From positions 1,550,001 through 1,614,000 of the forward strand of contig NC_134843.1 of assembly GCF_965363235.1 (NCBI RefSeq): 64,000 bases of DNA, in the 5' to 3' direction. Below are positions 1-10,859 of the stretch, in pieces. Below the pieces are notes generated by a model. The model saw only the letters and a list, made by a program, of their open reading frames with translations. It had not been told where the DNA came from and made no database searches. Origin of the DNA: Mytilus galloprovincialis. Its lineage: Eukaryota > Mollusca > Bivalvia > Mytilida > Mytilidae. The number at the start of each line of letters is the position of its first letter. Position 1 is the stretch's first letter. Made by a program: the position numbers and the translations under genes.

Positions 1-887
1 CTTTCAAGAACCATAACTCCTGAATGGTAAAAGTCAAAATCGTCATTATTAAACTTGACCTCTAATTTGCCATCAGTAACAACATATAAAAAATTCAAAA
101 GCTTTGGTTGAATGGTTCATGAGAAAATGCACGGACACGACTGGAAACACCATTTTTCAATCTTTCAAGAACCATAACTCGTGAACGGTAAAAGTCAAAA
201 TCGTCATTATTGAACTTGACCTCTATTTTGTCATCAGTAACAACATATTAAAATTTGGGAAGCTTTGGTAAAACAGTTCATTTGTAAATGCACGGACACA
301 ACTGGAAACACCATTTTTCAATCTTTCAAGAACCATAACTCCTGAACGGTAAAAGTCAAAATCGTCATTATTGAACTTGACCTCCATTTTGTCATCAGTA
401 ACAACATATTAAAATTTGGGAAGCTTAGGTAGAACAGTTCATGCGTAAATGCACGGACACGACTGGAAACACCATTTTCCAATCTTTCAAGAACCATAAC
501 TCCTGAACGGTAAAAGTAAAAATCGCCATTATTGAACTTGACCTCCATTTTGTCATCAGTAACAGCATATTAAAATCTAGGAAGCTTAGGTAGAACAGTT
601 CATGCGTAAATGCACGGACACGACTGGAAACTCCATTTTTCAATCTTTCAAGAACCATAACTCCTGACCGGTAAAAGTCAAAATCGCCATTATTGAACTT
701 GACCTTCATTTAGTTGTCAGTAACAACATATTAAAATTTTAAAAGCTTTGGTTGAACGGTTCATGAGTTAATGCACGGACAACATTTGATTCCCGCCCGA
801 CCGACCGACCGACCGCCCGACCGCCCGCTCGCCGTACATCCCCAAATCAATAACCGACATTTTTGTCACAAAAATCCGGTTAAAAAT
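1..887 (+). mobile_element. Helentron-like non-autonomous element, left-truncated, with ~160-bp tandem units
   Basis: Five to six tandem units of about 160 bp, each containing the phrase CTTTCAAGAACCATAACTCC, are followed by a GACC/GCCC microsatellite near 796-830 and a 3' end that can fold: AACCG at 853-857 pairs with CGGTT at 877-881, with the neighbouring T and A runs also pairing. The same order (tandem units, microsatellite, hairpin, AAAAAT) recurs in the complete copy near 43268-45142. Tandem core, microsatellite and terminal hairpin without a clear target duplication fit non-autonomous Helentron/pearl-like elements of bivalves; that class name is inference. Open frames across it are repeat translations, not genes. 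Confidence 0.6.
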
Positions 888-1227
888 GACGACTATTAGG
901 TTATAAATAACACGGTTAGTGTCAGGTATGTATTTTTTTCCTGTTTAAAGTGCTCTCAAAAGTTTGCATGATATAAAGTAATCTTCACTAAAGATTTAAC
1001 TAGTGATTTATTTACTACCTAATATAGTAACAATAGAAAATCTCATTAGAACATTTCCTGAATTTAATACTTTTTCTTTCAAGTTAACTCATTATACCAA
1101 GTAAGTTTTATAACAACGGATAGTAAGCAAAGTTTACATTGGAAATCTTGAAGGTTTATCTTTGAGAGTTGTTTTCAGTTAAGATGTGCAAAAATTGAAA
1201 ACAACGCGTTAACTTTTTTGGATTCGA
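888..1227. other. Unassigned AT-rich spacer
   Basis: No coding frame with gene-like character and no repeat that recurs elsewhere in this window. Confidence 0.5.
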
Positions 1228-1271
1228 GCTTCACTGATGAGTCTTTTGTAGACGAAACGCGCGTCTGGCGT
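1228..1271 (+). ncRNA. Hammerhead ribozyme motif (type I, minimal stem III)
   Basis: The catalytic core is present in order: CTGATGA (1234-1240), stem II GTCT/AGAC (1241-1253), GAAA (1254-1257), a stem III ACGCGCGT of two base pairs with loop GCGC, and cleavage triplet GTC ending at 1265. Stem I is formed by 1228-1233 (GCTTCA) and 1266-1271 (TGGCGT) with one mismatch. Very short stem III is the known hallmark of the hammerheads of Penelope-like elements and animal retrozymes, which can act as dimers because ACGCGCGT is self-complementary. A repeat tail (AGGCCTGGTATCATGATGAG) follows to about 1310. Activity is not shown by sequence alone. Confidence 0.8.
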
Positions 1272-1316
1272 ATATATAAAATTTAGGCCTGGTATCATGA
1301 TGAGTTTATTTATAAA

Positions 1317-1420
1317 TCAAATGCGTCCGAGGTGCTTTTCTGGATTTACCTTCACCAGGAATGAATATTTAAAAGCCAAGTATGTATTAATCCGAACCAG
1401 ATGAAGAGCTATACATTCAA
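1317..1420 (+). repeat. Short interspersed repeat tail behind the hammerhead
   Basis: The stretch containing GCGTCCGAGGTGCTTTTCTGG and the phrase TTCACCAGGAA follows the ribozyme cassette directly. A related phrase occurs inverted near 28030. I recognise the wording as a common mussel repeat but cannot assign a class. Confidence 0.4.
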
Positions 1421-1659
1421 AAATGTTATTAAATAATAGACAAACCCTTCTAAGGCTAACATTGTCTGAGGCAAAGTTCTCAAATTGGTTGTGTTTATGC
1501 ATTTACTTGGACAAAACATCACAGTGAATTGTTTTAACGTGGCTGATATAACTCATTTTGTGTATTTTCAGGTTATTGTTATGGTGACCAGAAACAAAAG
1601 GACACAACAATTCGCATAGACTGTGATAAACTATGGACATTATATAACCAGTAACAAAA

Positions 1660-4600
1660 ATGTCAGTAAACACGTTTACGCTGTTTGTGGTTCTTCCAGA
1701 CGACAGTGTGTGCACGCTCAGAAACCTCGTTTCCGGTGTAAATATCGAAGAGATTAAAGCGAGGCTAGAATTGATAGCTGGACTTCCATCGCATATCTTT
1801 ATCTTAATATATCCTGATGGCGAAAAGTTACAAGACCATCAGAAACTTTTGATGCGAGAAAATATAAAAGATGGTTACGTTTTGAGAGTACATGTTATTG
1901 AACATTGGGAAACGTTATTTAACTCTGTCTTTAGAAACAATATAGAAAGTGTATACCACAATGGAGGGGTTCACTTGAAAGGAAATATGGTGATAAATGC
2001 CGAAGAGTCGGGGAAAATTGAAAACGCCGTTTACGATCGCGGATGTGTAGCTTTATATATGTCCAGTTTTCTTGGTTTACTACGCATGTGCAATATGTTA
2101 ATCACCGTTGGTAAGTATTGTTTTAACAGTTGTTTTTATGTTCGTCTCTTCGTGTTTTTTTGTGGATTTTTTTGCACTGTTGTCTATTTGCATTTGGTAA
2201 GTGTGTAATAAACGTATTATCATAAAAAAAATTATCGATGATATCCCTGGAAACGCACAGCAAGTTTTGCATCATAAACTCGCTATTTATTTTATGACCC
2301 TATCCGATTGACAGTTCATTTAAGACCCAAGTTACATATTGTCCACTGTTAAAGGTTCTGCATTTCATTTGATATTCATATGAACGGTACACAAACTGAT
2401 ATAACAGTACAAGGTTATAACAATTTATATGAGTCAGGAGATGCGGCACGATTGGCGATAAGACATTAAAGTTCAAATAAAGCGAATGTAAGAGGATAGA
2501 TGCTGAATAAAAGCAACAGTAATATACCGCTGTTCAAAAGTTATATATCGATTTAACTGAAACAAATCCGGGTCACAAATAAAACCAAGGGAAACACATT
2601 AACTATAAGAGGAAAACAACGGAACAACAATAACACTGAACTGGTACAAAACATAATACCAATATGCATAGAAACGGACTATTTGATAATAGTTGACATT
2701 TTTAGAAAAACAAATTAAATACTACCGTGTACACATTTTGCACACTACGTAATACAAAAATTCATATGAAAGAGATCGTTATGGAATTCAAAGTATATTA
2801 CGCAATGATAATTTCATAATTCATCGTATTATATTTATATTTGATTTAACTACCCACTTATGACGATCTATGATCACTTTCCAAAACATAAAAACCTAAT
2901 TGACCGATTATTTAAGTTTTTATAGTGTCTACACGAAGGTACTTTTTTTCAGATATACCGTAAAGAATACAAAATGTAGATGTTATAAAAAACAGCTTTC
3001 ATTTTATGAGTACGAAAAGTAAATGAAAACAAAACTAAGCTAGATATGATCCTATCGAAAGGATGGTCACTTTTTATACAATATTTATATTAGGGAACGT
3101 TTTTCACGTTACTTTATTTACAATTATTTTCTGTGTTTTTCAAGCAACACCTTCGATTCACATTCTACAATTCCTTCTATTCTTCTGTGGTAGTAAGTAA
3201 CAGTTGCCTGCCTTTCAATTGAAGATACGTGAGTCCTCAACATTTGAACATGATTGTAAATGGATCGGTAGTCCTCTAGTCCTTATTGACATTATTGCAT
3301 AGGGGTTGAGAGGACTCTAGGTTTATTTACCTCCTATACCTTGAGCCTATCAAATAATGCCATGTTTTAGCGATGTATTTAACATTGCCATAAAGCGCGA
3401 AGTTTGGCTAGCCACAAAACCTGGTTCAACCCACCATTTTTTCTTAACAGGTCCTGCACAAGTGAAGAATATGACAGCTGTTATCAAATGGTTCGTTTGT
3501 ATGTTTTTTGCATTGTCAGAGGTGTTTTTTTTTGTTGCACTTCTGTGTTCTGTTATTTCGTTTTTCGCCTCTTATAGTTGATTTGTACCCCTCGGTTTTA
3601 GTTTGTAACCCGAATTTTGTTTTCTCTCAATCGATTTATGACATTTGAATAGAAGTATACTACTGTTGCCTTTATTTATTGCACCGTTTTATTATCTCAG
3701 TTAATCTACTTGACACTTATCAAGATTCTCCAATTCATTTTCAGGTGTAGATATCAATGGAACTACGCAATTTGGGAGAACAGCACTACATGCAGCAGCA
3801 TCTAAAGACAACCTTATAACACTGAAGTATCTCATAGATCATGGTGCAAAAATAAACATTACAGATTTGTTAGGAAAGTCGCCATTAGATGTAGCGCAAA
3901 GCTGTGCGTCACTTATGTGTGAAAAAAATCTGAAAATCATGCAACTTAATTTACGTGGCAATAACAAAATGGCGAAGAATCCCAAAGCAATATATAATAC
4001 ACTTCAACTTTCTGACAAGAAACTTGTTAAAATTAATAAAGATCAGACGATAAGACCAAAATCATTAGTGGAAAGCAGAATTACTATAAATGATGATTCC
4101 CAAAAAACAAGACCACACACTCATTATACTCCGAGGCAAACATTAGGCAAAAGCCCTAAAGGTCCCAGAACGGTTGCATGGGTATCGATTCAAGACAGCA
4201 AAGTCAACCGAAATATTGGCAAGACGCCAAGCTATCATAAATTTGAAAACGTAACGAAGATGAAAACTTTAGATGAAAATGCTGTAACATGTAAACCGTT
4301 GCCACTATTGAAGAAGAAGTCATGTTTGAAATTTACACCCGGGGCTGATGAAAAAGCTATTTCTAGATCTACGCAGACAACACCCGTGGCATCTAAGACA
4401 GATGTGTCTACCACGCCTATGTTGTTTGCACCTCCTAGCAGCCGTTTGGATGGGAGCACTGTAGCAGATGAGATGAACACGTCCTTTTCAACTGAAGATC
4501 GTGCAGTGTCTGCTAGGACGAGATCTAGTAAATCTGGAAAACTTGTGTCGTTTTCTCACAAGGAAAGGTAAGTTTGAATTTCTTTCAATAGTATTTGCAA

Positions 4601-7305
4601 TATTGACTGTGGTGATTGTTGATGCGACGAATAGCAATAATTGTAAAGATAACAAAGATATATTGAATAATTTATTACCTTTTCATGTTATTCGTCGCAT
4701 ATCTCCTTTTTACTCACAGTGTATATATTTCATGTCATCAAATTTACAGTTAGTAAGGTTTATGGAATTTTTGGAATTTTGGATCCTCAATGCTCTTCAA
4801 CTTTGTACTTGTTTGGCTTTATATATATTTTGATATGAGCGTCACTGATGAGTCTTATGTAGACGAAACGCGCGTTTGGCGTACTAAATTATAATCCTGG
4901 TACCTTTGACAACTATTTACATCCTGGGTCGATGCCACTGCTGGTGGACGTTTCGTCCCCGAGGGTTTCACCAGCCCAGTTGTCAACACTTCGGTGTTGA
5001 CATGAATATCAATAATGTGGTCATTTTTATAAATTTCCTGTTTACATCCTGGTACCTTTGATAACTAATTATGTTGCTCAGTCTTTTGTTTTTTTATTTT
5101 GTGTTTTGTAAACTGTTGCAAAGCTCTAGTGTTTTTTATTTTGTGTTTTGTAAACGGTTACAAGTCTCTAGTAGTTTTTATTTTGTGTTTTGTAAACTGT
5201 TGCAAAGCTCTAGTGTTTTTTATTTTGTGTTTTGTAAACGGTTACAAGTCTCTAGTAGTTTTTATTTTGTGTTTTGTAAACTGTTGCAAGTGTCTAGTAG
5301 TTTTTCTTTGGTGTTTTACCATATCATTGTCAGTTTATGTTTTACTTATGATATCCGTTTGTTATCTTTTGCCCTTATTTTTGTAAATTATGTATAAAAA
5401 ATAGATTTCAGACGAATCGAACTGGTGTAGCTGAAAGGGGATTTTGATTTCGATGCTTGAAGACATTTTTTGAAATTAATTGCTATCCTTTTTGAACCGT
5501 AGATAATTTCCAGTGAAGGTCATTGCAGAAACACATTTCATTACTCTTCGAATTAAGTATTACAAGTTTTTATGGATGATAAGTTTAACACACATGTACT
5601 CCTTTTTAGTGAATGCAGATATTTTCGTCAGACGTAAGTTTTTTCGATGTTGTTGCACATAATGCATGTTTTAGTGTTTTGTGTAAATTTTGTTATTTAG
5701 ACCAATCCCAATCTATACATTATATATTGGAATATATCGATGATAGAATCAAATTCGCCATCGGCATCATGCTCTTTGTAGTATCAACTTTTAAAAGCTG
5801 AAAGCAGCGACTGAATGGTTTTCGTCTAAACGAAAGCGCACGCGTGCAGTTGCTGGAGATCGAAAACTTCCTAGAATGAGAAATTCCAAAACTCAGAAGC
5901 GAATTCTTTTTAATTGTATACAAAAAAAAAATGTTTTTATCATAACGATGAAAATTGATACTGTTACCCGATTTTCAAATTTGTATTATTCATATAATTG
6001 ACTTTACAAAAATGCATGTTTGAATAGTTGTGACTTAATTTCATTATGTATACCGACAATATTATTCATGTAATAAGAAATACTATCAGCTCCTTTCAAT
6101 TAATACAACATTTCAAAATAAGATTTCTAGTGTGCCAATGATCTCATGTAAGAATTTGATCGTTGTATGTACAGTCCACATTTGTTATTTCAATTACCAA
6201 AAAGAAAAATTTCTCGCATGTTCAAATATATATATATGAGAAATGTATTCATTATATTTTTAGACCCGAGTTTCCAGATTTTACTGAATCGTCCCGTGTT
6301 ATGAAGAGACGCATCAATCTAGCTGCCAATCGAAGTGCACAGCCTACCGACCAACGCGAAACTTCTACGCCAAAACGTTCAGGAGTGATCCATGATCGAT
6401 GGGCCGACAGAAAAAAAGTCTTCAATAAGAATGTTCGACAAGACATCTCAAGTAGCGACGACGATGACAGTGATTTCGACGATGATGACAGTGGTAATGG
6501 TTCTGAGGCTAATGCTGAGGCTTATGAAGCCTGGTTAAAGAGGAAAGAATTGGAAAGTAAACGAATGCCAAGAAAGGTAACTCGTCCTATCCATGACATT
6601 ATAAAAATAGGCAGCACTGAGGTGGGTGATGGTCGAAATCCTCCCGCGGAACATAACATTACAGCCTATAGAGACTGGTTTGAGAGACGAAAAACGAATA
6701 AGAGGACGCCAAATTTAGAACGAATTAAGTCCATGAAAGATTTTATGTCACAGAAGAAAATGCTGGAAGAAAAGCGCCAGAAACTTCTAATGACGGCCAT
6801 CTCATATGACGAATGGATGGACCAAGAATATGATCGTCGGGCGCTGATACGCAAGATTTTACAGGCGGATTATGAACAATTAAAAGTGATGGAACAAGAG
6901 AACGATAGGAATCCAGCTCCTGTGCAAAATGTAAATACAAAATGGCAGGAGGAGGTCATGAAACGTGAAGAAATGGAGAGAAAAAGAAGATTAATACAAC
7001 AAAGTTATAGTGAAGAAAAAGAAAAGTGGAGAAAGGAAATTATGAAAAATAGTACTGCCGTCTCACAGAATGACTGGCTACGCGGGAAAAATCCACAAAC
7101 TCCTCGATTATTGATGAGATCAAACTCGAAGGGAGCTCCCGGAAGTGACGTTAAACGAGCTGTAGAAGCTGATAAGGCGTACCAAGACTGGATGAAACGA
7201 AAACATTCAGAAGACATTTCGGATATTCAGAGGCAAGTGGAAACCGAAAGAGACATGCTCCACTCGTGTAGACAACGCCGCACCGCACAAGTTATCTCAT
7301 GTTAG
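1660..7305 (+). CDS. ANKUB1-like ubiquitin/ankyrin protein with Y-x-x-W C-terminal region
   Basis: Three coding exons join in phase: 1660-2110 (donor GTAAGT), 3745-4567 (after TTTTCAG, donor GTAAGT) and 6264-7305 (after TTTTTAG), giving 771 residues. Residues ~5-87 form a ubiquitin-like fold ending VLRVHVIEHWETLF, the layout seen in the second ubiquitin-like domain of ANKUB1. Residues ~126-200 hold two ankyrin-type repeats (RGCVALYMSSFLG; RTALHAAASKDN) split by intron 1. A basic, Ser/Thr-rich linker follows, then an acidic run (SSSDDDDSDFDDDDS) and four Y-x-x-W motifs (YEAWL, YRDWF, YDEWM, YQDWM) in a charged helical region like that of CCDC181/MAP9-type microtubule-associated proteins. The ATG has A at -3 and an in-frame stop 15 nt upstream, but an upstream exon ending near 1650 cannot be excluded, since vertebrate ANKUB1 has an additional N-terminal ubiquitin-like domain. 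Cellular role is not established here. Confidence 0.8.
2500..2640 (-). repeat. Diverged repeat fragment in intron 1 (family with GTATACTACTGTTGCCTTTATT)
   Basis: Reverse-strand similarity to the ends of the copies at 21590-22420 and 31787-32680: the phrases AAAAGCAACAGTAATATACCGCTG and AACCAAGGGAAACACATTAA are shared with changes. The rest of intron 1 (2111-3354) shows nothing I can name. Confidence 0.5.
3355..3690 (+). repeat. Interspersed repeat copy in intron 1 of the ANKUB1-like gene
   Basis: Matches the copies at 15415-15935, 21590-22420 (inverted) and 31787-32680: GTTTGGCTAGCCACAAAACC, CAACCCACCATTTTTTC and the terminal TATACTACTGTTGCCTTTATT. The open frame across it is a repeat translation. 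Confidence 0.7.
4839..4882 (+). ncRNA. Hammerhead ribozyme motif in intron 2 of the ANKUB1-like gene
   Basis: CTGATGA (4845-4851), stem II GTCT/AGAC (4852-4864), GAAA (4865-4868), palindromic ACGCGCGT (4868-4875) and cleavage triplet GTT ending at 4876. Stem I pairs GCGTCA (4839-4844) with TGGCGT (4877-4882) along all six positions, counting G-U pairs. Every invariant core base is present; the triplet is GUU rather than the preferred GUC, which the GUH rule still allows. It lies in the sense strand of the host transcript, so cleavage would cut the pre-mRNA inside an intron. Confidence 0.85.
4883..5075 (+). repeat. Structured repeat cassette following the hammerhead
   Basis: The phrase ATCCTGGTACCTTTGA appears twice (near 4892 and 5046), bracketing a segment with a perfect 8-bp hairpin capped by TTCG (GTCAACAC at 4982-4989, GTGTTGAC at 4994-5001) and a longer imperfect palindrome around CTGGTGGACGTTTCGTCC (about 4938-4975). 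The strong RNA fold suggests that the transcribed RNA is the functional form of this repeat; that is inference. Confidence 0.6.
5086..5310 (+). repeat. 42-bp minisatellite, two alternating unit types
   Basis: Five units of 42 bp (14 codons) alternate between a CTGTTGCAAAGCTCTAGT form and a CGGTTACAAGTCTCTAGT form, giving an 84-bp higher-order unit. Because 42 is divisible by three, frames stay open across the array, giving hydrophobic, Phe/Cys-rich translations that have no gene-like start or domain. Confidence 0.85.
5311..6263. other. Rest of intron 2, ANKUB1-like gene
   Basis: No repeat or exon recognised. The polypyrimidine-poor acceptor ATTATATTTTTAG at its end is used for exon 3. Confidence 0.5.
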
Positions 7306-7410
7306 TATTGTAAGGTTTCATACATTTGACAAATATATATATGCACTCAAAGACACGCTGTTACTTGCTTCTATATCCATATGACATCAACATTTCTTCT
7401 ACATCTATTT

Positions 7411-7416
7411 AATAAA
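7411..7416 (+). terminator. Poly(A) signal AATAAA of the ANKUB1-like gene
   Basis: Canonical hexamer 106 nt after the stop codon at 7303-7305, followed by a T/G-rich stretch. The nearest candidate for 3'-end formation. Confidence 0.55.
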
Positions 7417-8035
7417 CTACTTTCGAGTTTGTCCTTCACGGGAAAAAATCGTCAATTCTGCACGCCTTTATGACGTCATTTACCAGTTAGGGGGGATCAC
7501 CTGTATCCCTGCACTATTAATTCATCAAGCATCATAGTGATCGTCATTGTGCAGGATAAACTAGAATTAATATTTGTTCTGTGGGTACTTAGTCACAATT
7601 CCCTTATGACAGCAGTGTTGATTGTCAATTATGAGAATTCAATTTGTCGAATAATTCGTGCAATATAGCATCATAGTTTTCCAACCACTCGCTCAACATT
7701 GGAATGGAATTGACGTTGCCCCTAAACACACGAATGATGTTCACTAAAACCAAAGTTTTTGACGGAAATGTATCGAACTCGAAAGTTGTCTATTGGTTAA
7801 GCTGTGCACAACAAGAAAGAATTTGAAAACTTGTGCCTTCCGAATTATTTTCCAAAAAAATGAACTATTTCTTAGGCAAGGTTTGACACTCGGTATCTTT
7901 CAAGCTATAATCACATGGTTTAAATACATCCAATAATTTATAATAAACACGTATATAAATATTAAATTATTACGTTTGCACTACATTCTGATATATCCAT
8001 CCATTCATATTCCACTACCATTATTAAATCTAAAT
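7417..8035. other. Intergenic, nothing recognised
   Basis: AT-rich single-copy-looking sequence with one perfect TGACGTCA at about 7471; no coding character. Confidence 0.5.
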
Positions 8036-8290
8036 CGTCCCTTTGAATTTGATGCGACTGTTATACAAGTGAGAAAATTAGCTAGCTTTAAAAGCAGGTA
8101 TAAATCACCATTTTCTACATAACCAAATGTCTGTAGCAAGTCAGGAATATGACAGTTGTGATCCATTCGATTATTGTATTTGAGCTTTAGATTTAGACAT
8201 TTGATAAGGGAAATCCTCTTGGAATTTTCCTCAGAGTTCAGTTTTTGTGATTTTACTTTTTTCTATATCAACATTTGTTCTACGTCTATT
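8036..8290 (+). repeat. Interspersed repeat M1, plus copy
   Basis: Shares AATTTGATGCGACTGT, CAAGTCAGGAATATGACAGTTGT and the terminal TTTTCCTCAGAGTTCAG with the better preserved copy at 21275-21590. A non-autonomous element of unknown class with several copies in both orientations in this window. Confidence 0.65.
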
Positions 8291-8329
8291 CTGTTGGTTT
8301 AGGTATTGCACAACTGAAAACAATAAACT

Positions 8330-8655
8330 GTTTGATATACTCCATCATAAAAGTAAAATAACAAAAATACCGAACTTTAAGAAAAACTCTCATATCAAAT
8401 GGCAAAATCAAAAGCTCAAACACATCAAACAAATGGAAAACAGCTGTCAAATTTCTGACTTGGTACAGGCATTTCCATATGAGAAAATAGTAAATAAAAC
8501 CTAGTTTTATAGCTAGCCAAACCCCTTACTTGTATGACAGTCTCATAAGATTGCATTATAATTTTCAATAATGCGTGATCAGAATAAACAGAGTAAAAAT
8601 GTCAAAAATAAGGGTACAGCATTCGACTTTGTTTTATAATCTTAATCACCATTAA
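8330..8655 (-). repeat. Interspersed repeat M1, minus copy
   Basis: Inverse of the 8036 copy and 21275 copy: AAATGGCAAAATCAAAAGCTC, GACTTGGTACAGGCATTTCC, TTATAGCTAGCCAAACC. The two neighbouring copies in opposite orientation could form an inverted repeat. Confidence 0.7.
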
Positions 8656-10540
8656 ACAAAAAAAAATGTCAACTAAGAAAAACAAAACGGCACGAAGGTA
8701 AACGTGATTGACAATAATACAAAAATTGACTACAGTACAACACATTGGCGGGATGCATAAGCATCTAGCCACGCCTAAAGGTTATTGCTAAAAATAGACT
8801 TTACAGTAAAGGTTAATGATTTACAACTACAAATGAAGGAACACTTTAACACGCAATTAAAATAAAAACAACGTCTGTACCTAGAATCTTTACTTCAAGG
8901 CCATCATATATTATTTGTGAAGTTAACTAATATTTATCATCAAGGTCTACGTATCTTTCAATGAACGTTTTAAGAAAACAGGAGGATACTTTTTGACATA
9001 ACCTTTGTTCATCAACTCTCTGATCAGACACCGGTGACGTTCTATAATGTCTGAGTAGAGTTGCAAGCTCTTGAATAGCGAAATAGTTCGGAAATGTATA
9101 TTCCATATGCAGGTGAAGTCGGTTTATTGCTACTAATGTGGCGGAAATTGTTATAACTTCAAAATTGAAATAGTCTCGTTTGTCATATATTCTGACACCG
9201 ATATGACTGCTTATATCAAATATGAGGTATAAGTCTGAAAAAGGAGACAGAAGAAGCCGTGTCTGTTTTCCCTTTAATTTTTAGTCGTTGGGTAAATAGT
9301 TATGTAGCCCAATCAGAAAATTATGGATTGTTAATGGAAAGAACATCGTCACATATATATCTGAATGTGAAATTAAATTATCTGGCTTTTTTTGGTCTTC
9401 TTGTTTTTGACAAACGTCTGGAGGAACTCAGAGACTCAAATAAAAATAAACAGAGGTAATAAAGGAGAGGCGTACATTATTTTACCATATTGGTTGAAAC
9501 GGTCTACCTTCAAATTATACCAATATGTTACCAATAAGAACCGCAAGCATACTGATCACTTGTTCCTCTTTGTAGCATGGTTTACCTTTTCGTTAACTGT
9601 TAACAAAATAGGCCATCTATTATCCAAAAAAAAATCATTGACAAGACACTCGCAGTAGTACGATTGACATACAAAGACAAAAGTATGCAAAACTTTGTTC
9701 GTAGAAACAACAACATAATAATCGTGAAGACATGATAGACATTCGACAGCTTATTGGTCTTTGAAAACTAATGTTGGTCGATTTCACACAGTTTTTATTA
9801 AACTTATAAATTCGACGTGTTATCAGAAACCTGATTGTTTTGACCCATTCTGACAAAGTGTCCAGTTCAACTTCTATTTAGCCTATCACATGCTCTGGCG
9901 AAGTCCTCAATATAATCCATAACCATTTTGAAATAATGGTTCCAATTTATGTGTTGTGGTCCTCTGATAATAGGAACATGATATACTACCTTTCGAAGAT
10001 GTTCATGTTGAATTATGTTAAAATTAGGTAATTTGTTTTGATATTAAACTTAATACGCCCGCAGAAAGCGAGATAACTCCAAAATGTAAAAAACACAAGA
10101 CAAGATGATCGTCCTCGAAATGATCATCCGATGTTTTTTAAAGGTAACGATCACAGGTGAAATTTTAATTTATACAGCCAGCAGTAAGGTTTCTCATGTA
10201 GTTACTATGCGAAGCAAAAAGTTTGCAGTGCACAATTTTTCGTATCAGAAGAATTTATTTTGAACAAATTGTTTATAAATTCCCTTTTTAACAAACTTCG
10301 GAAGTAAAATGTAGTTGGAAGTAAACGATATCAATTAAATCCACGAATGACTCAGAAACGACAACTAAATGTCTATTTTAAGCAATTGCCCCTACAAAAT
10401 TGAAAACAATACATTTTACATTGTACATTCAATGCATCTGAGTCGCTTTATCATGAATGTTCAAAGCCGAATATTTGAATGTAAAGAATCTAAAAAAAGA
10501 AACAGGTGCAGAGCTATATGATAAACAAAAATGTGTCCAC
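8656..10540. other. Intergenic, no feature recognised
   Basis: Short open frames near 9259-9856 have no domain, no codon signature and no splice context that I trust. Confidence 0.5.
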
Positions 10541-10544
10541 AATA

Positions 10545-10830
10545 CACGGATGCGCCACGTACACTATCATTTTCTATGTTCAGTGAACCGTGCATTTGGG
10601 GTAATAACTCCAATTTGGCATTAAAATCAGAAAGATCATATCCAAGGGAACATGTGTACTGAGTTTCAAGTTGATTGGACTTCAACTTCATCAAAAACTA
10701 CCTCGACCAAAACTTTAACCTGAAGCAGGACATACGAACGAACAGACGGACGCACGGACGAACGAACGAACGCACAGACCAGAAAACATAATGCCCCTCA
10801 ACTATCGTAGGTGGGGTATAAAAGATGACA
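10545..10830 (+). repeat. Interspersed repeat with GAAC/GGAC microsatellite
   Basis: Shares GTTTCAAGTTGATTGGA, ACTTCATCAAAAACTACCTCG, CTTTAACCTGAAGCAGGAC and CCAGAAAACATAATGCCC with a second copy near 49815-50010. A GAAC/GGAC-type microsatellite (10732-10775) lies inside this copy and is nearly absent in the other. Confidence 0.7.
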
Positions 10831-10859
10831 CACAAATAATAGCCGGATCTATATAAAAG

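Noticed and set aside
318-709. Open frames on the minus strand, 76 and 94 residues
   Set aside because: They are translations of the ~160-bp tandem units and repeat the same peptide.
4938-4975. A further hammerhead on the minus strand (GACGAAAC with CTGGTGA)
   Set aside because: The core base is wrong (CTGGTGA) and stem I cannot form as required; kept only as a palindrome.
5071-5397. 108-residue hydrophobic frame
   Set aside because: Arises from the 42-bp minisatellite, whose length is divisible by three; the overlapping frame is open too.
9259-9658. Overlapping 66- and 88-residue frames
   Set aside because: No start context, family, splice or codon support.
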